The notes beneath the pieces were generated by a model. That model did no database searches. It was not told where the DNA came from and saw only the letters and a program-made list of their open reading frames with translations. The position numbers and the translations under genes are program-made. A stretch of DNA of 64,000 nucleotides from Tersicoccus sp. Bi-70 (GTDB lineage Bacteria > Actinomycetota > Actinomycetes > Actinomycetales > Micrococcaceae), in contig NZ_MIEU01000002.1 in assembly GCF_001968825.1 (NCBI RefSeq), forward strand, positions 372,001-436,000. The letters are read 5' to 3'. Shown one piece after another: positions 16,680 to 25,631 of the stretch (position 1 is its first letter; every line of letters starts with the position of its first letter).

Positions 16680-18689
16680 TCACACGCGCATCGCGCGCGC
16701 CACCACGACCCAGGACGCCGCCGCCCATGCCTGCGGGTGGCAGGACGCGGGGTAGGGCTGCGGGGGCCACACCTCGTCGGCCGCTGCGCCCGAGAACAGC
16801 TCCGGCAACTGGAAGTCGAAGCCCTCCGCGGCGTGCAGCAGGCCCTCGGCCAGCCGGCGGGCGGGAGCGGCGTAGCCCTGGCGGAGCATGCCGTCGAGGA
16901 TCATCGCCGTGTCGTGCGTCCACACCGAGCCCACGTGATAGCGCAGCGGCCAGTAGGCGCCGTTGGTCGTCGACATGGTGCGGATCCCGTAGCCGGAGAA
17001 CATCGTCGGGCCCATCAGCCGCTCGACGACGAGGTCCTCCTGGGCGCGGTCCAGCAGGCCCGTGCCGAGCAGGTGGCCCATGTTGGAGGCGACGCCGTCG
17101 ACGGGGCGCTTGTCGCCGTCCAGCGCGAGTGCCGGGTAGGGGCCGTCGGCGTCCGCCACCCAGAAGTCGTCGGCGAACCGCGACCGCAACTCGTCCGCCC
17201 ACTGCTGCCACCGCGCCGGGTCGGCCAGGGCGGGGTCCAGTCCCAGCTCCGCCACCGTCCGGTGCGCGAGGTCGCCGTGCTGCTCGAGCAGCCGCGCCGC
17301 CTCGCACGCGGCCTGGTGGGCGTAGCCCTGCACCTCGCACAGGGCGATGGCGCCGGTGGCGATGGTGCCGTCGGCGAAGCGGATCGAGTCCGAGGAGTCC
17401 TTCCAGCCCTGGTTGGCCAGGCCGTGCCCGGAGACGTCGAAGTACTCGAGGAAGCCGTCGTCGTCGGCGTCGGACTCGTCCCGCAGCCAGTGCAGCGCCC
17501 GCAGCAGGGCCGGCATCAGTTCCCGCGTTGTCGCGGACTCGCCGGCCGCGTCGAGGTCGGCGAGCAGGGTGATCCACAGGCACGTGGCGTCGATGGTGCC
17601 GTAGTACAGGGGCGGCAGCACCGAGCGGTCGTCGGCGAGATCGGCGCCGGTGCGCCGCACCTCGTGGGGGATCTTGCCGGGTTGTTCGCCCGTCTCGGGG
17701 TCGGTCCGCGTGCCCTGCAGGCGAGCCAGCGCGCGCACGGTGCCGGCGGCCAGGGCGCGGTCGACGGGCAGCATCAGCCGTGCGGCGATCAACGAGTCCC
17801 GCCCGAACAGCGTGAAGAACCAGGGGGCGCCGGCCGCGAGGAACGGGAGGTCCGGGGCCGCGGTCAGGCTCATCCGCAGCCCGGCCAGGTCCGCGCCGGC
17901 GCGGCGCGCCAGCCGGCCCAGGGGAGTGCTCGGGTCGATGCCCGGGAGTTCGGGCGCGGGCGACGGAGCAGGCCCGATCACGGCCTGCTCGTCGCGCAGC
18001 TCGAGCCGCCACGTGAGCCGCTGCTGCCCATTCGCCGGGACGACGACGTCCCACGTCAACCGCGTACCGTGGGCGTCCCCGTCCTGGACGGGTGTGTGCC
18101 GGGCCCCGGGGGCGACGATCCGCGCCGTCGTGGCGTCGTCGCGCCAGTGCCACGTACTGCCCTCGACCCGGGGGGAGGCCGCGGTGGTCGCGTGGCCGGC
18201 CTTGATCGCGTCCAGGGCGGACGCGTCCGCCCACAGCTCGCAGGTGATCCGCAGGGCGAGCGCGTGGTCCAGCGCGGAACGGATCAGCACGGTCTCCCCG
18301 GCGCCGCCGTCGTCGGTGGACCGGGTGCGCCGGAGGGTCACCACGGGGTCCGCGGTGGGGCCCGGCACGCGCAGGACGTGGTCGAAGGACGCGCTCCCGC
18401 CGCCGGGGGTCACCGCTCCGAGGAAGTCCAGTCGGGGAGTGCGGACCTCACCGTCGTGCCCACTGACCTCGACGGTCAGCTGGATCGCGTGGATCACCCG
18501 GTCGTCCCCGCAGTAGATCCCGTCGACGCCGCGCGGCATTCCCGCTCGTCCGCTGCCCGCGCTCTCGCCGCCCGCATGCGTGGAGTCGGCGTCGAACGAC
18601 CCGACCGAGCCGTCCCGGGCGGACCACACCTGGATGGGCGCGGAGAGGACGACGACGGCGTCGTGCAGCGCGGGTTGGTCGACACTCAT
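16680..18689 (-). CDS. Glycogen debranching / amylo-alpha-1,6-glucosidase family protein
   Basis: A 669-residue cytoplasmic protein. The N-terminal beta-rich domain (to about residue 260) is the bacterial glycogen-debranching N-terminal type. The C-terminal half is an (alpha/alpha)6 glucosidase-like domain with WFFTLFGRDSLIAARLML (about 300-317), GKIPHEVRRT (about 350), YYGTIDATCLWITLL (about 373-387), LANQGWKDSSDSI (about 440) and RYHVGSVWTHDTAMI (about 595). These blocks, with acidic residues in GWKDS and WTHD, are typical of this family, which removes alpha-linked branches or oligosaccharides. It is divergent from a LacI regulator and a sugar ABC importer, so the imported sugar is its probable substrate. 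Confidence 0.85.
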   Translation of the reverse strand: MSVDQPALHDAVVVLSAPIQVWSARDGSVGSFDADSTHAGGESAGSGRAGMPRGVDGIYCGDDRVIHAIQLTVEVSGHDGEVRTPRLDFLGAVTPGGGSASFDHVLRVPGPTADPVVTLRRTRSTDDGGAGETVLIRSALDHALALRITCELWADASALDAIKAGHATTAASPRVEGSTWHWRDDATTARIVAPGARHTPVQDGDAHGTRLTWDVVVPANGQQRLTWRLELRDEQAVIGPAPSPAPELPGIDPSTPLGRLARRAGADLAGLRMSLTAAPDLPFLAAGAPWFFTLFGRDSLIAARLMLPVDRALAAGTVRALARLQGTRTDPETGEQPGKIPHEVRRTGADLADDRSVLPPLYYGTIDATCLWITLLADLDAAGESATTRELMPALLRALHWLRDESDADDDGFLEYFDVSGHGLANQGWKDSSDSIRFADGTIATGAIALCEVQGYAHQAACEAARLLEQHGDLAHRTVAELGLDPALADPARWQQWADELRSRFADDFWVADADGPYPALALDGDKRPVDGVASNMGHLLGTGLLDRAQEDLVVERLMGPTMFSGYGIRTMSTTNGAYWPLRYHVGSVWTHDTAMILDGMLRQGYAAPARRLAEGLLHAAEGFDFQLPELFSGAAADEVWPPQPYPASCHPQAWAAASWVVVARAMRV

Positions 18690-18744
18690 GGCGGCCCCTC
18701 TCGGGCGGTGGTCTACGGGTGGAGCCGTCGGATCCGGCGGCGTC

Positions 18745-18773
18745 TTGACAGTCGGTGATCCGGATCACATGAT
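18745..18773 (+). promoter_or_regulatory. Sigma-70-type promoter for the LacI/sugar importer operon
   Basis: TTGACA at 18745-18750 is a perfect -35, 17 bases from CATGAT at 18768-18773. Initiation near 18780 would place the two LacI-type operators (18786 and 18818) in the earliest transcribed region, a good position for repression by the adjacent regulator. Confidence 0.6.
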
Positions 18774-18785
18774 GGTGCTCATCCA

Positions 18786-18801
18786 GTTTGATCGTTCAAA
18801 C
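18786..18801. promoter_or_regulatory. LacI-type operator O1
   Basis: GTTTGATCGTTCAAAC consists of perfect arms GTTTGA and TCAAAC around TCGT. Such even-length palindromes with a central CG are usual LacI-family sites. It lies 77 bases before the LacI start. Confidence 0.6.
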
Positions 18802-18817
18802 GATCGGCGCGCAAGTC

Positions 18818-18835
18818 GATTGGATCGATCAAACC
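18818..18835. promoter_or_regulatory. LacI-type operator O2
   Basis: GATTGGATCGATCAAACC read on the opposite strand gives GTTTGATCGATCCAAT, which matches O1 at 12 of 16 positions. The two centres are about 33 bases apart, close to three helical turns, so two dimers could sit on the same DNA face or form a loop. Confidence 0.5.
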
Positions 18836-18862
18836 GCCGTCGACGTCGAGGAGGGAGTCACC

Positions 18863-19918
18863 ATGGGAACCAAGCCCACCCTGCAAAGCCTCGCGTCGAC
18901 CCTCGGCGTCTCCCGGCAGACGATCTCCAACGTGCTGAACAACCCGCAGGTCGTCCAGGCGAGCACCCGCGACCGGGTCCTCGCCGAGATCCGGGCCAGC
19001 GGCTACCGTCCGTCCGCGGCCGCCCGCTCGCTGCGGTCCCGCCGGTCGCAGACCATCGGGCTGCGCATCCGGCCCGCCGTCGATGGCATCAACGGCTCCC
19101 TGATGGACGCCTTCCTGCACGCCGTCGTCGAGTGCTCCCAGCGTCGTGACCACCGCCTCCTGCTGATCACGGCCACGAGCGACGAGCAGGAGAGCAGCGA
19201 GCAGGCCGCCCTGCACACCACCGGGGCGATCGACGCGTGCGTGCTCACGGACACGCACCGCGACGACGACCGCCCGTCGGCCCTGCTCGACGCCGGCGTC
19301 CCCTTCGTCGCCTTCGGCCGCCCGTGGCAGGACGGGCCCGCCGACCACAGCTGGGTGGACATCGACGGCGCCGCCGGCACCCGCCTGGCCACCGAGCACC
19401 TGCTCGGGCTGGGGCACCGGCGGATCGCCTTCCTCGGCTGGCCCGAGGGTTCCGGCGTCGGCGACGACCGGCGCGCCGGGTGGCGGCTCGCGATGGCGGA
19501 CGCGGGCGTCCCCGCGGAGGACCTCGCGCTCGGCGTCCTGGACCAGCGCACCGACGACGGCGTCGTCGAGGGCACCCAGGCCATGGAGCGGGCGCGCCGC
19601 GCCGCCGCGACGGCGGCGGTCTGCGCGAGCGACTCGCTCGCCGTCGGCGCGTCCACCGTGCTGCGCCGCGCCACCACCGCCGAGACCGCCCGCACCGCCG
19701 TCGTCGGCTTCGACGACACGCCGGTGGCCGCCGCCCTCGGGCTCTCCAGCGTCCGGCAGCCCGTGGCCGACGCCGCGAGCCGCGTCGTGGATCTGCTCAT
19801 CGAACGGCTGACCGCGCCGGACGCCGACCCGCGGACGGCGCACCCGGTCCACGACCTGTTGACCCCCGAGCTCGTCCTGCGCGAGTTCGACCCGCGGCTC
19901 GACCAGCACGCGCCCTGA
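18863..19918 (+). CDS. LacI-family transcriptional regulator
   Basis: A 351-residue repressor. The N-terminal HTH LQSLASTLGVSRQTISNVLN (about residues 6-25) is followed by the hinge region YRPSAAARSLRSRRSQTIGL and a periplasmic-binding-like sugar domain with WVDIDGAAGTRLATEHLLGLGHRRIAFLG and FDDTPVAAALGLSSVRQP. The start ATG 18863 has GAGGAGGGA at the right distance; an upstream in-frame codon at 18788 would fall in operator O1. It most likely represses itself, the downstream importer and perhaps the divergent debranching-type gene, and releases when its sugar is bound. Confidence 0.9.
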   Translation: MGTKPTLQSLASTLGVSRQTISNVLNNPQVVQASTRDRVLAEIRASGYRPSAAARSLRSRRSQTIGLRIRPAVDGINGSLMDAFLHAVVECSQRRDHRLLLITATSDEQESSEQAALHTTGAIDACVLTDTHRDDDRPSALLDAGVPFVAFGRPWQDGPADHSWVDIDGAAGTRLATEHLLGLGHRRIAFLGWPEGSGVGDDRRAGWRLAMADAGVPAEDLALGVLDQRTDDGVVEGTQAMERARRAAATAAVCASDSLAVGASTVLRRATTAETARTAVVGFDDTPVAAALGLSSVRQPVADAASRVVDLLIERLTAPDADPRTAHPVHDLLTPELVLREFDPRLDQHAP

Positions 19919-19970
19919 TCTCCCCGACCCGCTCGTTCTCCCACCCGTCCCACCCCGAATCGAGGATCCG

Positions 19971-21245
19971 ATGATCGATCGCACCCCCCGCGCCGGCCGT
20001 CTCGCCCTGACCGCCTGCGCCGCCGTTCTCACGCTGACCTCGCTCAGCGCCTGTGGATCCGGATTCTCCGAGTCCTCGTCCAGCAGCGGCTCCGCCGCCG
20101 CCAGCCAGTCGGCCAACAGCACACCCATCTCGGTCCTGATCGGCTCCTCCGGCCAGGCGGAGACCACGGCGGTCAAGAGCGCCGTGGCCGCGTGGTCGAA
20201 GCAGTCCGGTGTCAAGGCCGACGTCGTCGTCGCCTCGGACATCGTCCAGCAGGCCAGCCAGGGCTTCGCGTCCGGCAAGCCCGCCGACGTCCTCTACGTC
20301 TCCGGCGACCAGATCGGCGCGTGGGCGTCCAACGGGTCCCTCGAGGCCTACGGCGACAGCCTGAAGAACAAGGACGACTTCTACCCGAAGCTGCGGGAGG
20401 CGTTCACGTACAACGACAAGCTCTACTGCGCCCCGAAGGACTTCTCGACGCTCGCGCTGATCATCAACAAGGACCTGTGGGCCAAGGCCGGCCTGACCGA
20501 CGCCGACATCCCCACCTCGTGGGACCAGCTCGAGGCCACCGCGCGCAAGCTGACCACCGACAAGGTCAAGGGTCTGGCCATGAGCCCGGAGATCGCCCGG
20601 GTCGGCGCGTTCCTCGCGCAGGCCGGCGGCGGCCTGGAGTCGGCCGACCGGAAGACCGCCACCGCGGACAGCGACAAGAACGTCACCGCGCTGACCTATG
20701 TCAAGAAACTGCTCAACGACGGCGTCGCCGCGTACTCCTCGCAGCTCGGGGCCGGCTGGGGCGGCGAGGCCTTCGGCAAGGGCCAGGCCGCGATGGTGAT
20801 CGAGGGCAACTGGATCGAGGGCGCCCTGAAGAGCGACTTCCCGAAGGTCAAGTACACCGTGGCCGAGCTGCCGGCCGGCCCGGGTGGCAAGGGCACGCTC
20901 CAGTTCACCAACTGCTGGGGCCTCTCGGCGGACGGCAAGAACAAGGGCGCCGCCCAGCAGCTCATCCAGTACCTCTCCAGCACGGAGCAGCAGATCGCGT
21001 TCGCGAAGGCGTTCGGTGTGATGCCCTCGGTGCAGTCGGCGGCCGACCAGTACCGTGCGGCCTTCCCGCAGGACAAGGCGTTCCTCGCCGGCGCCCAGTA
21101 CGCGCAGAACCTGCCGCTGCAGCCCGGCGCGGCCGACGTCGTCAAGGACCTGAACGCCAAGCTGGAGGGGCTGAAGACGGCGGACCCGAAGGCGATCCTG
21201 ACCGAGGCCCAGTCCAACCTCCAGCCCGTCGTCGCGGGGAAGTAG
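19971..21245 (+). CDS. Sugar ABC transporter substrate-binding lipoprotein
   Basis: A 424-residue extracellular solute-binding protein of family 1 (CUT1 importers). The signal peptide ends in the lipobox LSAC (about residues 23-26), followed by a Ser-rich tether. PADVLYVSGDQIGAWASNG, DKLYCAPKDFSTLALIINKDLW, GQAAMVIEGNWIEGAL and CWGLSADGKNKGAAQQLIQYL are conserved blocks of this class. It should bind an oligosaccharide outside the membrane and pass it to the two permeases encoded directly downstream (6-base gap). ATG 19971 follows a GAGGA site. Confidence 0.92.
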   Translation: MIDRTPRAGRLALTACAAVLTLTSLSACGSGFSESSSSSGSAAASQSANSTPISVLIGSSGQAETTAVKSAVAAWSKQSGVKADVVVASDIVQQASQGFASGKPADVLYVSGDQIGAWASNGSLEAYGDSLKNKDDFYPKLREAFTYNDKLYCAPKDFSTLALIINKDLWAKAGLTDADIPTSWDQLEATARKLTTDKVKGLAMSPEIARVGAFLAQAGGGLESADRKTATADSDKNVTALTYVKKLLNDGVAAYSSQLGAGWGGEAFGKGQAAMVIEGNWIEGALKSDFPKVKYTVAELPAGPGGKGTLQFTNCWGLSADGKNKGAAQQLIQYLSSTEQQIAFAKAFGVMPSVQSAADQYRAAFPQDKAFLAGAQYAQNLPLQPGAADVVKDLNAKLEGLKTADPKAILTEAQSNLQPVVAGK

Positions 21246-21251
21246 CCCGAG

Positions 21252-22424
21252 GTGGCGACCACGGTCGGGCCCGGGGTCCAGTCGCCGGTGCCGGCCGGCG
21301 TCCCCGTCGGCACCGGCGGGGCCCCGCGCGGCGGTCGACGCCGGGGCCCGCGCCGGGAGGGCACGGCCGGCTGGCTGTTCGTGGCGCCGACCGTCCTCGT
21401 GCTCGGTGTCTTCCTGCTCGTGCCCGTGCTGATGGCGGCGTGGGTCAGCGTGTCCGACTGGACCGGGCGGGGGACCCCCTTCGGCGGGTCCGTGCAGTTC
21501 GTCGGCGCGCGGAACTACACGGACGTGCTCGGCGGCCAGGGCCTCGGTGCCCGCGACTTCGGCACGGCCGTGCGGAACAACCTGTACTACGTCCTGCTGG
21601 TGGTGCCGCTGCAGACCGCGCTCGCCCTCGCTCTCGCCGTGCTGGTCAGCCGGCGGGCGCTGCGGGGGCGCGGGTTCTTCCGGACGGCGTTCTACTTCCC
21701 GTCGGTGACGAGCTCGGTGGCCATCACGGTGCTGTGGTTATTCCTGTTCAGCGCCTCGGGTGCGGTCAACCGGCTGCTCTCGTTCCTCTCCATCAACGGG
21801 CCCAACTGGTTCCAGGACCCGCGCGGGGTGCTGCACCTGCTGCTCGGCGTCGTGGGCGTCGACCAGGCGCCGGCCGCCCTGAGCCGTCCGGGCCTGTTCG
21901 GCATCAGCGGCTGGGAGTGGCTGGCCGGCCCGTCCGTCGCGATGAGCGCGTTCGTCCTGATGGCGGTGTTCACGACGTCGGGCACGTTCATGCTGCTGTT
22001 CATCGCCGCCCTGCAGAACCTCTCGGACGAGGTCGACGAGGCGGCGATGGTGGACGGCGCGAACGCGTGGCAGCGCTTCTGGTACGTCACCGTGCCCCAG
22101 CTGCGGCCCACGCTCTTCACCGTTCTCACCCTCGGCCTGATCGGCACCTGGCAGGTGTTCGACCAGATCTACACCGGCACCCAGGGCGGACCGGCGAAGA
22201 CGACGCTGACGCCGGCCTACCTCTCCTACGAGGCGGCGTTCAACAACCAGCAGTGGGGCCGGGGTGCGGCGATCGCCTTCGTCCTGTTCGCCATCATCGT
22301 CGTGCTGACGCTGATCCAGCGGGCGGTGATGGCCGAGCGCGGCGTGCGCCCGGCCCGTCGTCCCAGGCTCGGTCGAACCGCGCGTCGCGCCACGCCCGAA
22401 ACAGCCCGGAGGGTCGAGTCGTGA
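21252..22424 (+). CDS. Sugar ABC transporter permease, MalF type
   Basis: A 390-residue inner-membrane permease of the CUT1 class with about six to seven helices. The cytoplasmic EAA loop is visible as EAAMVDGANAWQRFWYVTVP (about residues 262-281), where the ATPase docks. A basic N-terminal tail of about 35 residues precedes the first helix (GWLFVAPTVLVLGVFLLVP). A 60-residue extracytoplasmic insertion with FGISGWEWLAG lies between the third and fourth helices. It begins at GTG 21252, six bases after the binding protein, and its stop overlaps the next start. Confidence 0.9.
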   Translation: MATTVGPGVQSPVPAGVPVGTGGAPRGGRRRGPRREGTAGWLFVAPTVLVLGVFLLVPVLMAAWVSVSDWTGRGTPFGGSVQFVGARNYTDVLGGQGLGARDFGTAVRNNLYYVLLVVPLQTALALALAVLVSRRALRGRGFFRTAFYFPSVTSSVAITVLWLFLFSASGAVNRLLSFLSINGPNWFQDPRGVLHLLLGVVGVDQAPAALSRPGLFGISGWEWLAGPSVAMSAFVLMAVFTTSGTFMLLFIAALQNLSDEVDEAAMVDGANAWQRFWYVTVPQLRPTLFTVLTLGLIGTWQVFDQIYTGTQGGPAKTTLTPAYLSYEAAFNNQQWGRGAAIAFVLFAIIVVLTLIQRAVMAERGVRPARRPRLGRTARRATPETARRVES

Positions 22425-23320
22425 GCCACACCGTGAACCTGACCGAGGGCCGCGCCGTCGAGCGGACCGCTCACGGAACGGACGATCGACCATCGCGCCG
22501 GTGGCGAGCCGGGTGGGTGCTCTACGTCGCCCTGATCGCGCTCGCGGTGGTCTACGTCTTCCCGTTCCTGGTGCAGGTGGCCTCGTCCTTCAAGACGGAC
22601 GACGACGCGACCGCCAACGCCCTGTCCCTGGTCCCACAGGTCTGGACGACCGCGGCGTACCAGCAGCTGTTCGCGAACTCGGACTTCCCGGTCTGGTTGA
22701 AGAACTCGTTCGTCGTCACCGTGCTGGTCACCTGCGGACGCGTGTTCTTCAGCTCGCTGGCCGGTTACGCCCTCGCCCGGCTGCAGTTCCGCGGGCGCAG
22801 CGTCATCTTCGCCCTCCTCGTCGCCGTCATGGCCGTGCCCGGGGTGGTGCTGCTGATCCCGAAGTTCCTTGTGGTCAACCAGCTGGGCATCTACGACTCG
22901 TACGCCGGCATGGTGCTGCCGCTGCTCGTGGACGCCGCCGGGGTGTTCATCATGAAGAACTTCTTCGAGTCCATCCCGCGCTCGGTGGAGGAGCAGGCCC
23001 GGATCGACGGCGCCGGCGTCTTCCGCACGTTCTGGTCCGTGGTGCTGCCGATGGCACGGCCGGCGCTGATGACCATCGTCATCCTCAGCTTCCAGGGGTC
23101 GTGGAACGAGCTGAACCACTTCATCATCTCGACGCAGGACCCGGCCCTGACCACCCTGACCAAGGGCGTCGCCCAGCTCGCCTCCGGGCAGCTGAGCCAG
23201 GGCAACCAGTTCCCCATCAAGCTCGCGGCGGCGGCCCTCATGACGGTCCCGGTGGCCATCGTGTTCGCGGTGTTCCAGCGGCGGATCATGAACGCGAGCG
23301 CGGGAGCCGTGAAGGAGTGA
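22421..23320 (+). CDS. Sugar ABC transporter permease, MalG type
   Basis: A 299-residue permease partner starting at GTG 22421 within a GTGA overlap. It has six helices. The signature SLAGYALARLQFRGR follows helix 2, and the EAA loop reads EEQARIDGAGVFRTFWSVVLP (about residues 189-209, given as a region). No ATP-binding subunit is encoded nearby. As in many actinobacteria, the importer probably uses a shared MsiK-like ATPase from elsewhere in the genome. Together with the LacI regulator and the divergent debranching-type enzyme this forms an oligosaccharide uptake unit. Confidence 0.9.
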   Translation: MSHTVNLTEGRAVERTAHGTDDRPSRRWRAGWVLYVALIALAVVYVFPFLVQVASSFKTDDDATANALSLVPQVWTTAAYQQLFANSDFPVWLKNSFVVTVLVTCGRVFFSSLAGYALARLQFRGRSVIFALLVAVMAVPGVVLLIPKFLVVNQLGIYDSYAGMVLPLLVDAAGVFIMKNFFESIPRSVEEQARIDGAGVFRTFWSVVLPMARPALMTIVILSFQGSWNELNHFIISTQDPALTTLTKGVAQLASGQLSQGNQFPIKLAAAALMTVPVAIVFAVFQRRIMNASAGAVKE

Positions 23321-23343
23321 CCCCATCGGTCGCGCGGCCTCAG

Positions 23344-23349
23344 TAAGCT
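23344..23349 (+). promoter_or_regulatory. Leaderless-type -10 box (TAAGCT)
   Basis: TAAGCT ends 6 bases before ATG 23356 and there is no Shine-Dalgarno sequence between them, so a leaderless transcript is likely for the App1-like gene. It also separates this gene from the sugar importer upstream. Confidence 0.45.
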
Positions 23350-23355
23350 GGGCGG

Positions 23356-24507
23356 ATGCCTGAGCAGCCGCAGACGAGCACGCCGCTACGCCGCCTTCGA
23401 CGGGCGTGGCGCCGCAGCGACGGAGTGCCCGAGCGCTTCCCCGAGGCCCAGGAACTGCTGATCGAGGCGAAGGAACAGGCGACCAACATCGCCTACCGCG
23501 TCGAGGAGCGGGTGCACGCCTGGCGGGAGGGCCGGGCCCGGCGCCGCGAGTTCTCCCCGACGGTCGTGGCCTCCACCGGCTACGGCACCACCTCCTGGAT
23601 CCGGGTCCTCGGCCGCGCCGTGCTGACCCGCGAACGCCTGCTGGACCGCCTGACCGGCGAGGATGTCCTGAGCGTGCGCGGGTGGCGCAGCTTCCTGTCC
23701 ATCCCCATCGCGGACGCCGTGGTGACCGTGCGAATCGGTGACGCGCAGGTGCAGGTGACCGCGGACCACGGCGGCGTGATCGACGTCGCCGTGGACGTCG
23801 ACCTCCGTCCGGGCTGGCACACCATCGAGCTCTCGACCGAGGGGTCGGCGCCGCAGACGGCCCACGTGCACGTCGTCGCCGACGACCAGCGCATCGGCGT
23901 CGTCTCCGACATCGACGACACCGTCATGGTCACCGCCCTGCCGCGGCCCATGCTCGCCGCGTGGAACACGTTCGTCCTCGACGAGCACGCGCGCACGCCG
24001 ACCCCGGGCATGGCCGTGCTCTACGAGCGGCTGCACCGGCAGTACACGGGCGCCGCCTTCCTCTATCTCTCCACCGGCGCGTGGAACGTCTCGCCCACGC
24101 TGCGCCGGTTCCTCAGCCGGAACCTCTACCCGGACGGCCCGCTGCTGCTGACCGACTGGGGCCCCACCCACGAGCGCTGGTTCCGCAGCGGCATGCAGCA
24201 CAAGGTGAACAGCCTGCGCCGGCTCGCCGAGGAGTTCCCGCACATGAAGTGGATCCTGATCGGCGACGACGGCCAGCACGACCCGGCGATCTACGGCGAG
24301 TTCGCCCGCCGGTACCCGCAGAACGTCGCCGCGGTGTGCATCCGCGAGCTCTCCGTCTCCGAGGCGGTGCTCGCCGGTGGCCTGGCCCGCGAGCCCCAGC
24401 CGATGGCCAACGGCGTCCAGTGGATCACGGGACCCGACGGTCGCGGCCTCGCCGCGCAGCTGGCCGGCGCCGGGCTGCTGGAACCGGACCACGTGGACCG
24501 GTGCTGA
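23356..24507 (+). CDS. App1-like phosphatidate phosphatase domain protein (DUF2183)
   Basis: A 383-residue protein. The N-terminal 185 residues contain a beta-rich part (VRGWRSFLSIPIADAVVTVRIG). The C-terminal half is a HAD-type phosphatase module: GVVSDIDDTVMVTAL (about residues 187-201) holds the DxDxT nucleophile motif, YLSTGAWNVSPTLRRFL (about 236-252) the second motif, and LIGDDGQHDPAIYGEFA (about 303-319) the acidic third motif. This is the App1/DUF2183 family, whose yeast member is a phosphatidate phosphatase; bacterial substrates are unproved. No membrane segment is seen. Confidence 0.85.
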   Translation: MPEQPQTSTPLRRLRRAWRRSDGVPERFPEAQELLIEAKEQATNIAYRVEERVHAWREGRARRREFSPTVVASTGYGTTSWIRVLGRAVLTRERLLDRLTGEDVLSVRGWRSFLSIPIADAVVTVRIGDAQVQVTADHGGVIDVAVDVDLRPGWHTIELSTEGSAPQTAHVHVVADDQRIGVVSDIDDTVMVTALPRPMLAAWNTFVLDEHARTPTPGMAVLYERLHRQYTGAAFLYLSTGAWNVSPTLRRFLSRNLYPDGPLLLTDWGPTHERWFRSGMQHKVNSLRRLAEEFPHMKWILIGDDGQHDPAIYGEFARRYPQNVAAVCIRELSVSEAVLAGGLAREPQPMANGVQWITGPDGRGLAAQLAGAGLLEPDHVDRC

Positions 24508-24568
24508 CGACGGTCGCGCGGTCGCGGCGCCCGGACCCGGCCCTTGCCTGCACGGTGGTGACGCTCTC

Positions 24569-25519
24569 GTGAAGGTCGTCATCGCCGGCGGGACCGGTAG
24601 CCTCGGCCGCGCCCTGACGTCCGTTCTGCTCGCGCGCGGCCACGAGGTCGTCGTGCTGACCCGGACGCCGCGGCCCGGCGCCGTCGCTGACGGGGTCCGC
24701 CAGGTGGCCTGGGACGCCCGCACGGGCGGGCCGTGGGAGAGCGAACTCGAGGGCGAGGACGTCGGGCTCGTCAACCTCGCCGGACGACTCGTGGACGCCC
24801 GCCCCACCCCGGCGACCATCGCGGACCTCACCCGGTCCCGCGTCGAGGCGACGGCCGCGCTGGTGGCGGCCTCGCAGCACCTCGAGCGGCCCCTCCGGCG
24901 CTGGGTCCAGGCGTCGACCACCGCGATCTGGTCCGACGCGGGGGAGGCGCGGCTGGACGAATCAAGCCCGATCCCGGTCGGGCTGCCCCAGATGACCGGG
25001 GTCGCCGAACGCTGGGAGCACGCCCTCGCCGGGCACCGCAGCGACCACACCGTGGTCCTGCGCACGGGCATCGTGCTCGAGGCGCACACGCCCGCGCTGG
25101 ACCGGCTCCTGCTGCTGGCCCGCTGGGGCCTCGGGGGACCGGTGGGTGGCGGCCGTCAGTGGGTCAGCTGGATCCACGTCGACGACTGGGTGCGGATCGT
25201 GCTGTGTGCGCTCGGCCTCGACGAGCCGGCCCTGCCCGACGGTGTGGTCGTGGCCTCGGCCCCGCATCCCGTCCGCAACGCGGAGCTGATGCGCACGCTG
25301 CGGCGGCACGCGGGTGGGATCGGTCGAATCAGTCCGGGTCGATGGATCGGCCTGCCCACGCCTGCTCCGGTGCTGCGCGTGGGGGCCGTGCTGCTGCGGA
25401 CGGACCCCGCCCTGGGCCTCACCGGTCGCCATGCCACCTCGACGGTCCTGGACGAGGCGGGTTTCCGTTTCGACCACCCGCACCTGGACGGCGCCGTCAC
25501 CGCTCTGCTCGGGCGCTGA
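24569..25519 (+). CDS. TIGR01777-type NAD-dependent epimerase/dehydratase family protein
   Basis: A 316-residue Rossmann-fold protein beginning VKVVIAGGTGSLGRAL, with the nucleotide-binding GGTGSLG at residues 7-13. The central part WVQASTTAIW and LRTGIVLE, and the C-terminal extension GRISPGRWIGLPTPAPVLRV with LTGRHATSTVLDEAGFRF, match the TIGR01777/YfcH/SulA-like family including its C-terminal domain. The biochemical role of this family is poorly known. The GTG start 24569 lies 61 bases after the App1-like gene, so co-transcription is possible. A strong hairpin ends the unit at 25554. Confidence 0.85.
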   Translation: MKVVIAGGTGSLGRALTSVLLARGHEVVVLTRTPRPGAVADGVRQVAWDARTGGPWESELEGEDVGLVNLAGRLVDARPTPATIADLTRSRVEATAALVAASQHLERPLRRWVQASTTAIWSDAGEARLDESSPIPVGLPQMTGVAERWEHALAGHRSDHTVVLRTGIVLEAHTPALDRLLLLARWGLGGPVGGGRQWVSWIHVDDWVRIVLCALGLDEPALPDGVVVASAPHPVRNAELMRTLRRHAGGIGRISPGRWIGLPTPAPVLRVGAVLLRTDPALGLTGRHATSTVLDEAGFRFDHPHLDGAVTALLGR

Positions 25520-25553
25520 GCGAGACCTCGGCAGAAGGGGTCACCGAACGCCG

Positions 25554-25589
25554 GCACGCCCCGGTCCTCGCGCGAGGGCCGGGGCGTGC
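25554..25589. terminator. Bidirectional hairpin terminator
   Basis: GCACGCCCCGG (25554-25564) pairs perfectly with CCGGGGCGTGC (25579-25589), and the loop contains an inner CCTC/GAGG stem. It lies between two convergent genes (epimerase-like and flotillin), the expected place for a shared terminator. Confidence 0.75.
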
Positions 25590-25631
25590 TGCCGTCCACG
25601 GGACGGCGACGGACGTGCTCAGTTCTCCTGC

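Noticed and set aside
20192-23320. A 1042-codon open frame across the sugar transporter genes
   Set aside because: Its first two thirds are an Arg/Gly/Pro-rich shadow of the binding protein and first permease; only the part from 22421 is a real protein (second permease).
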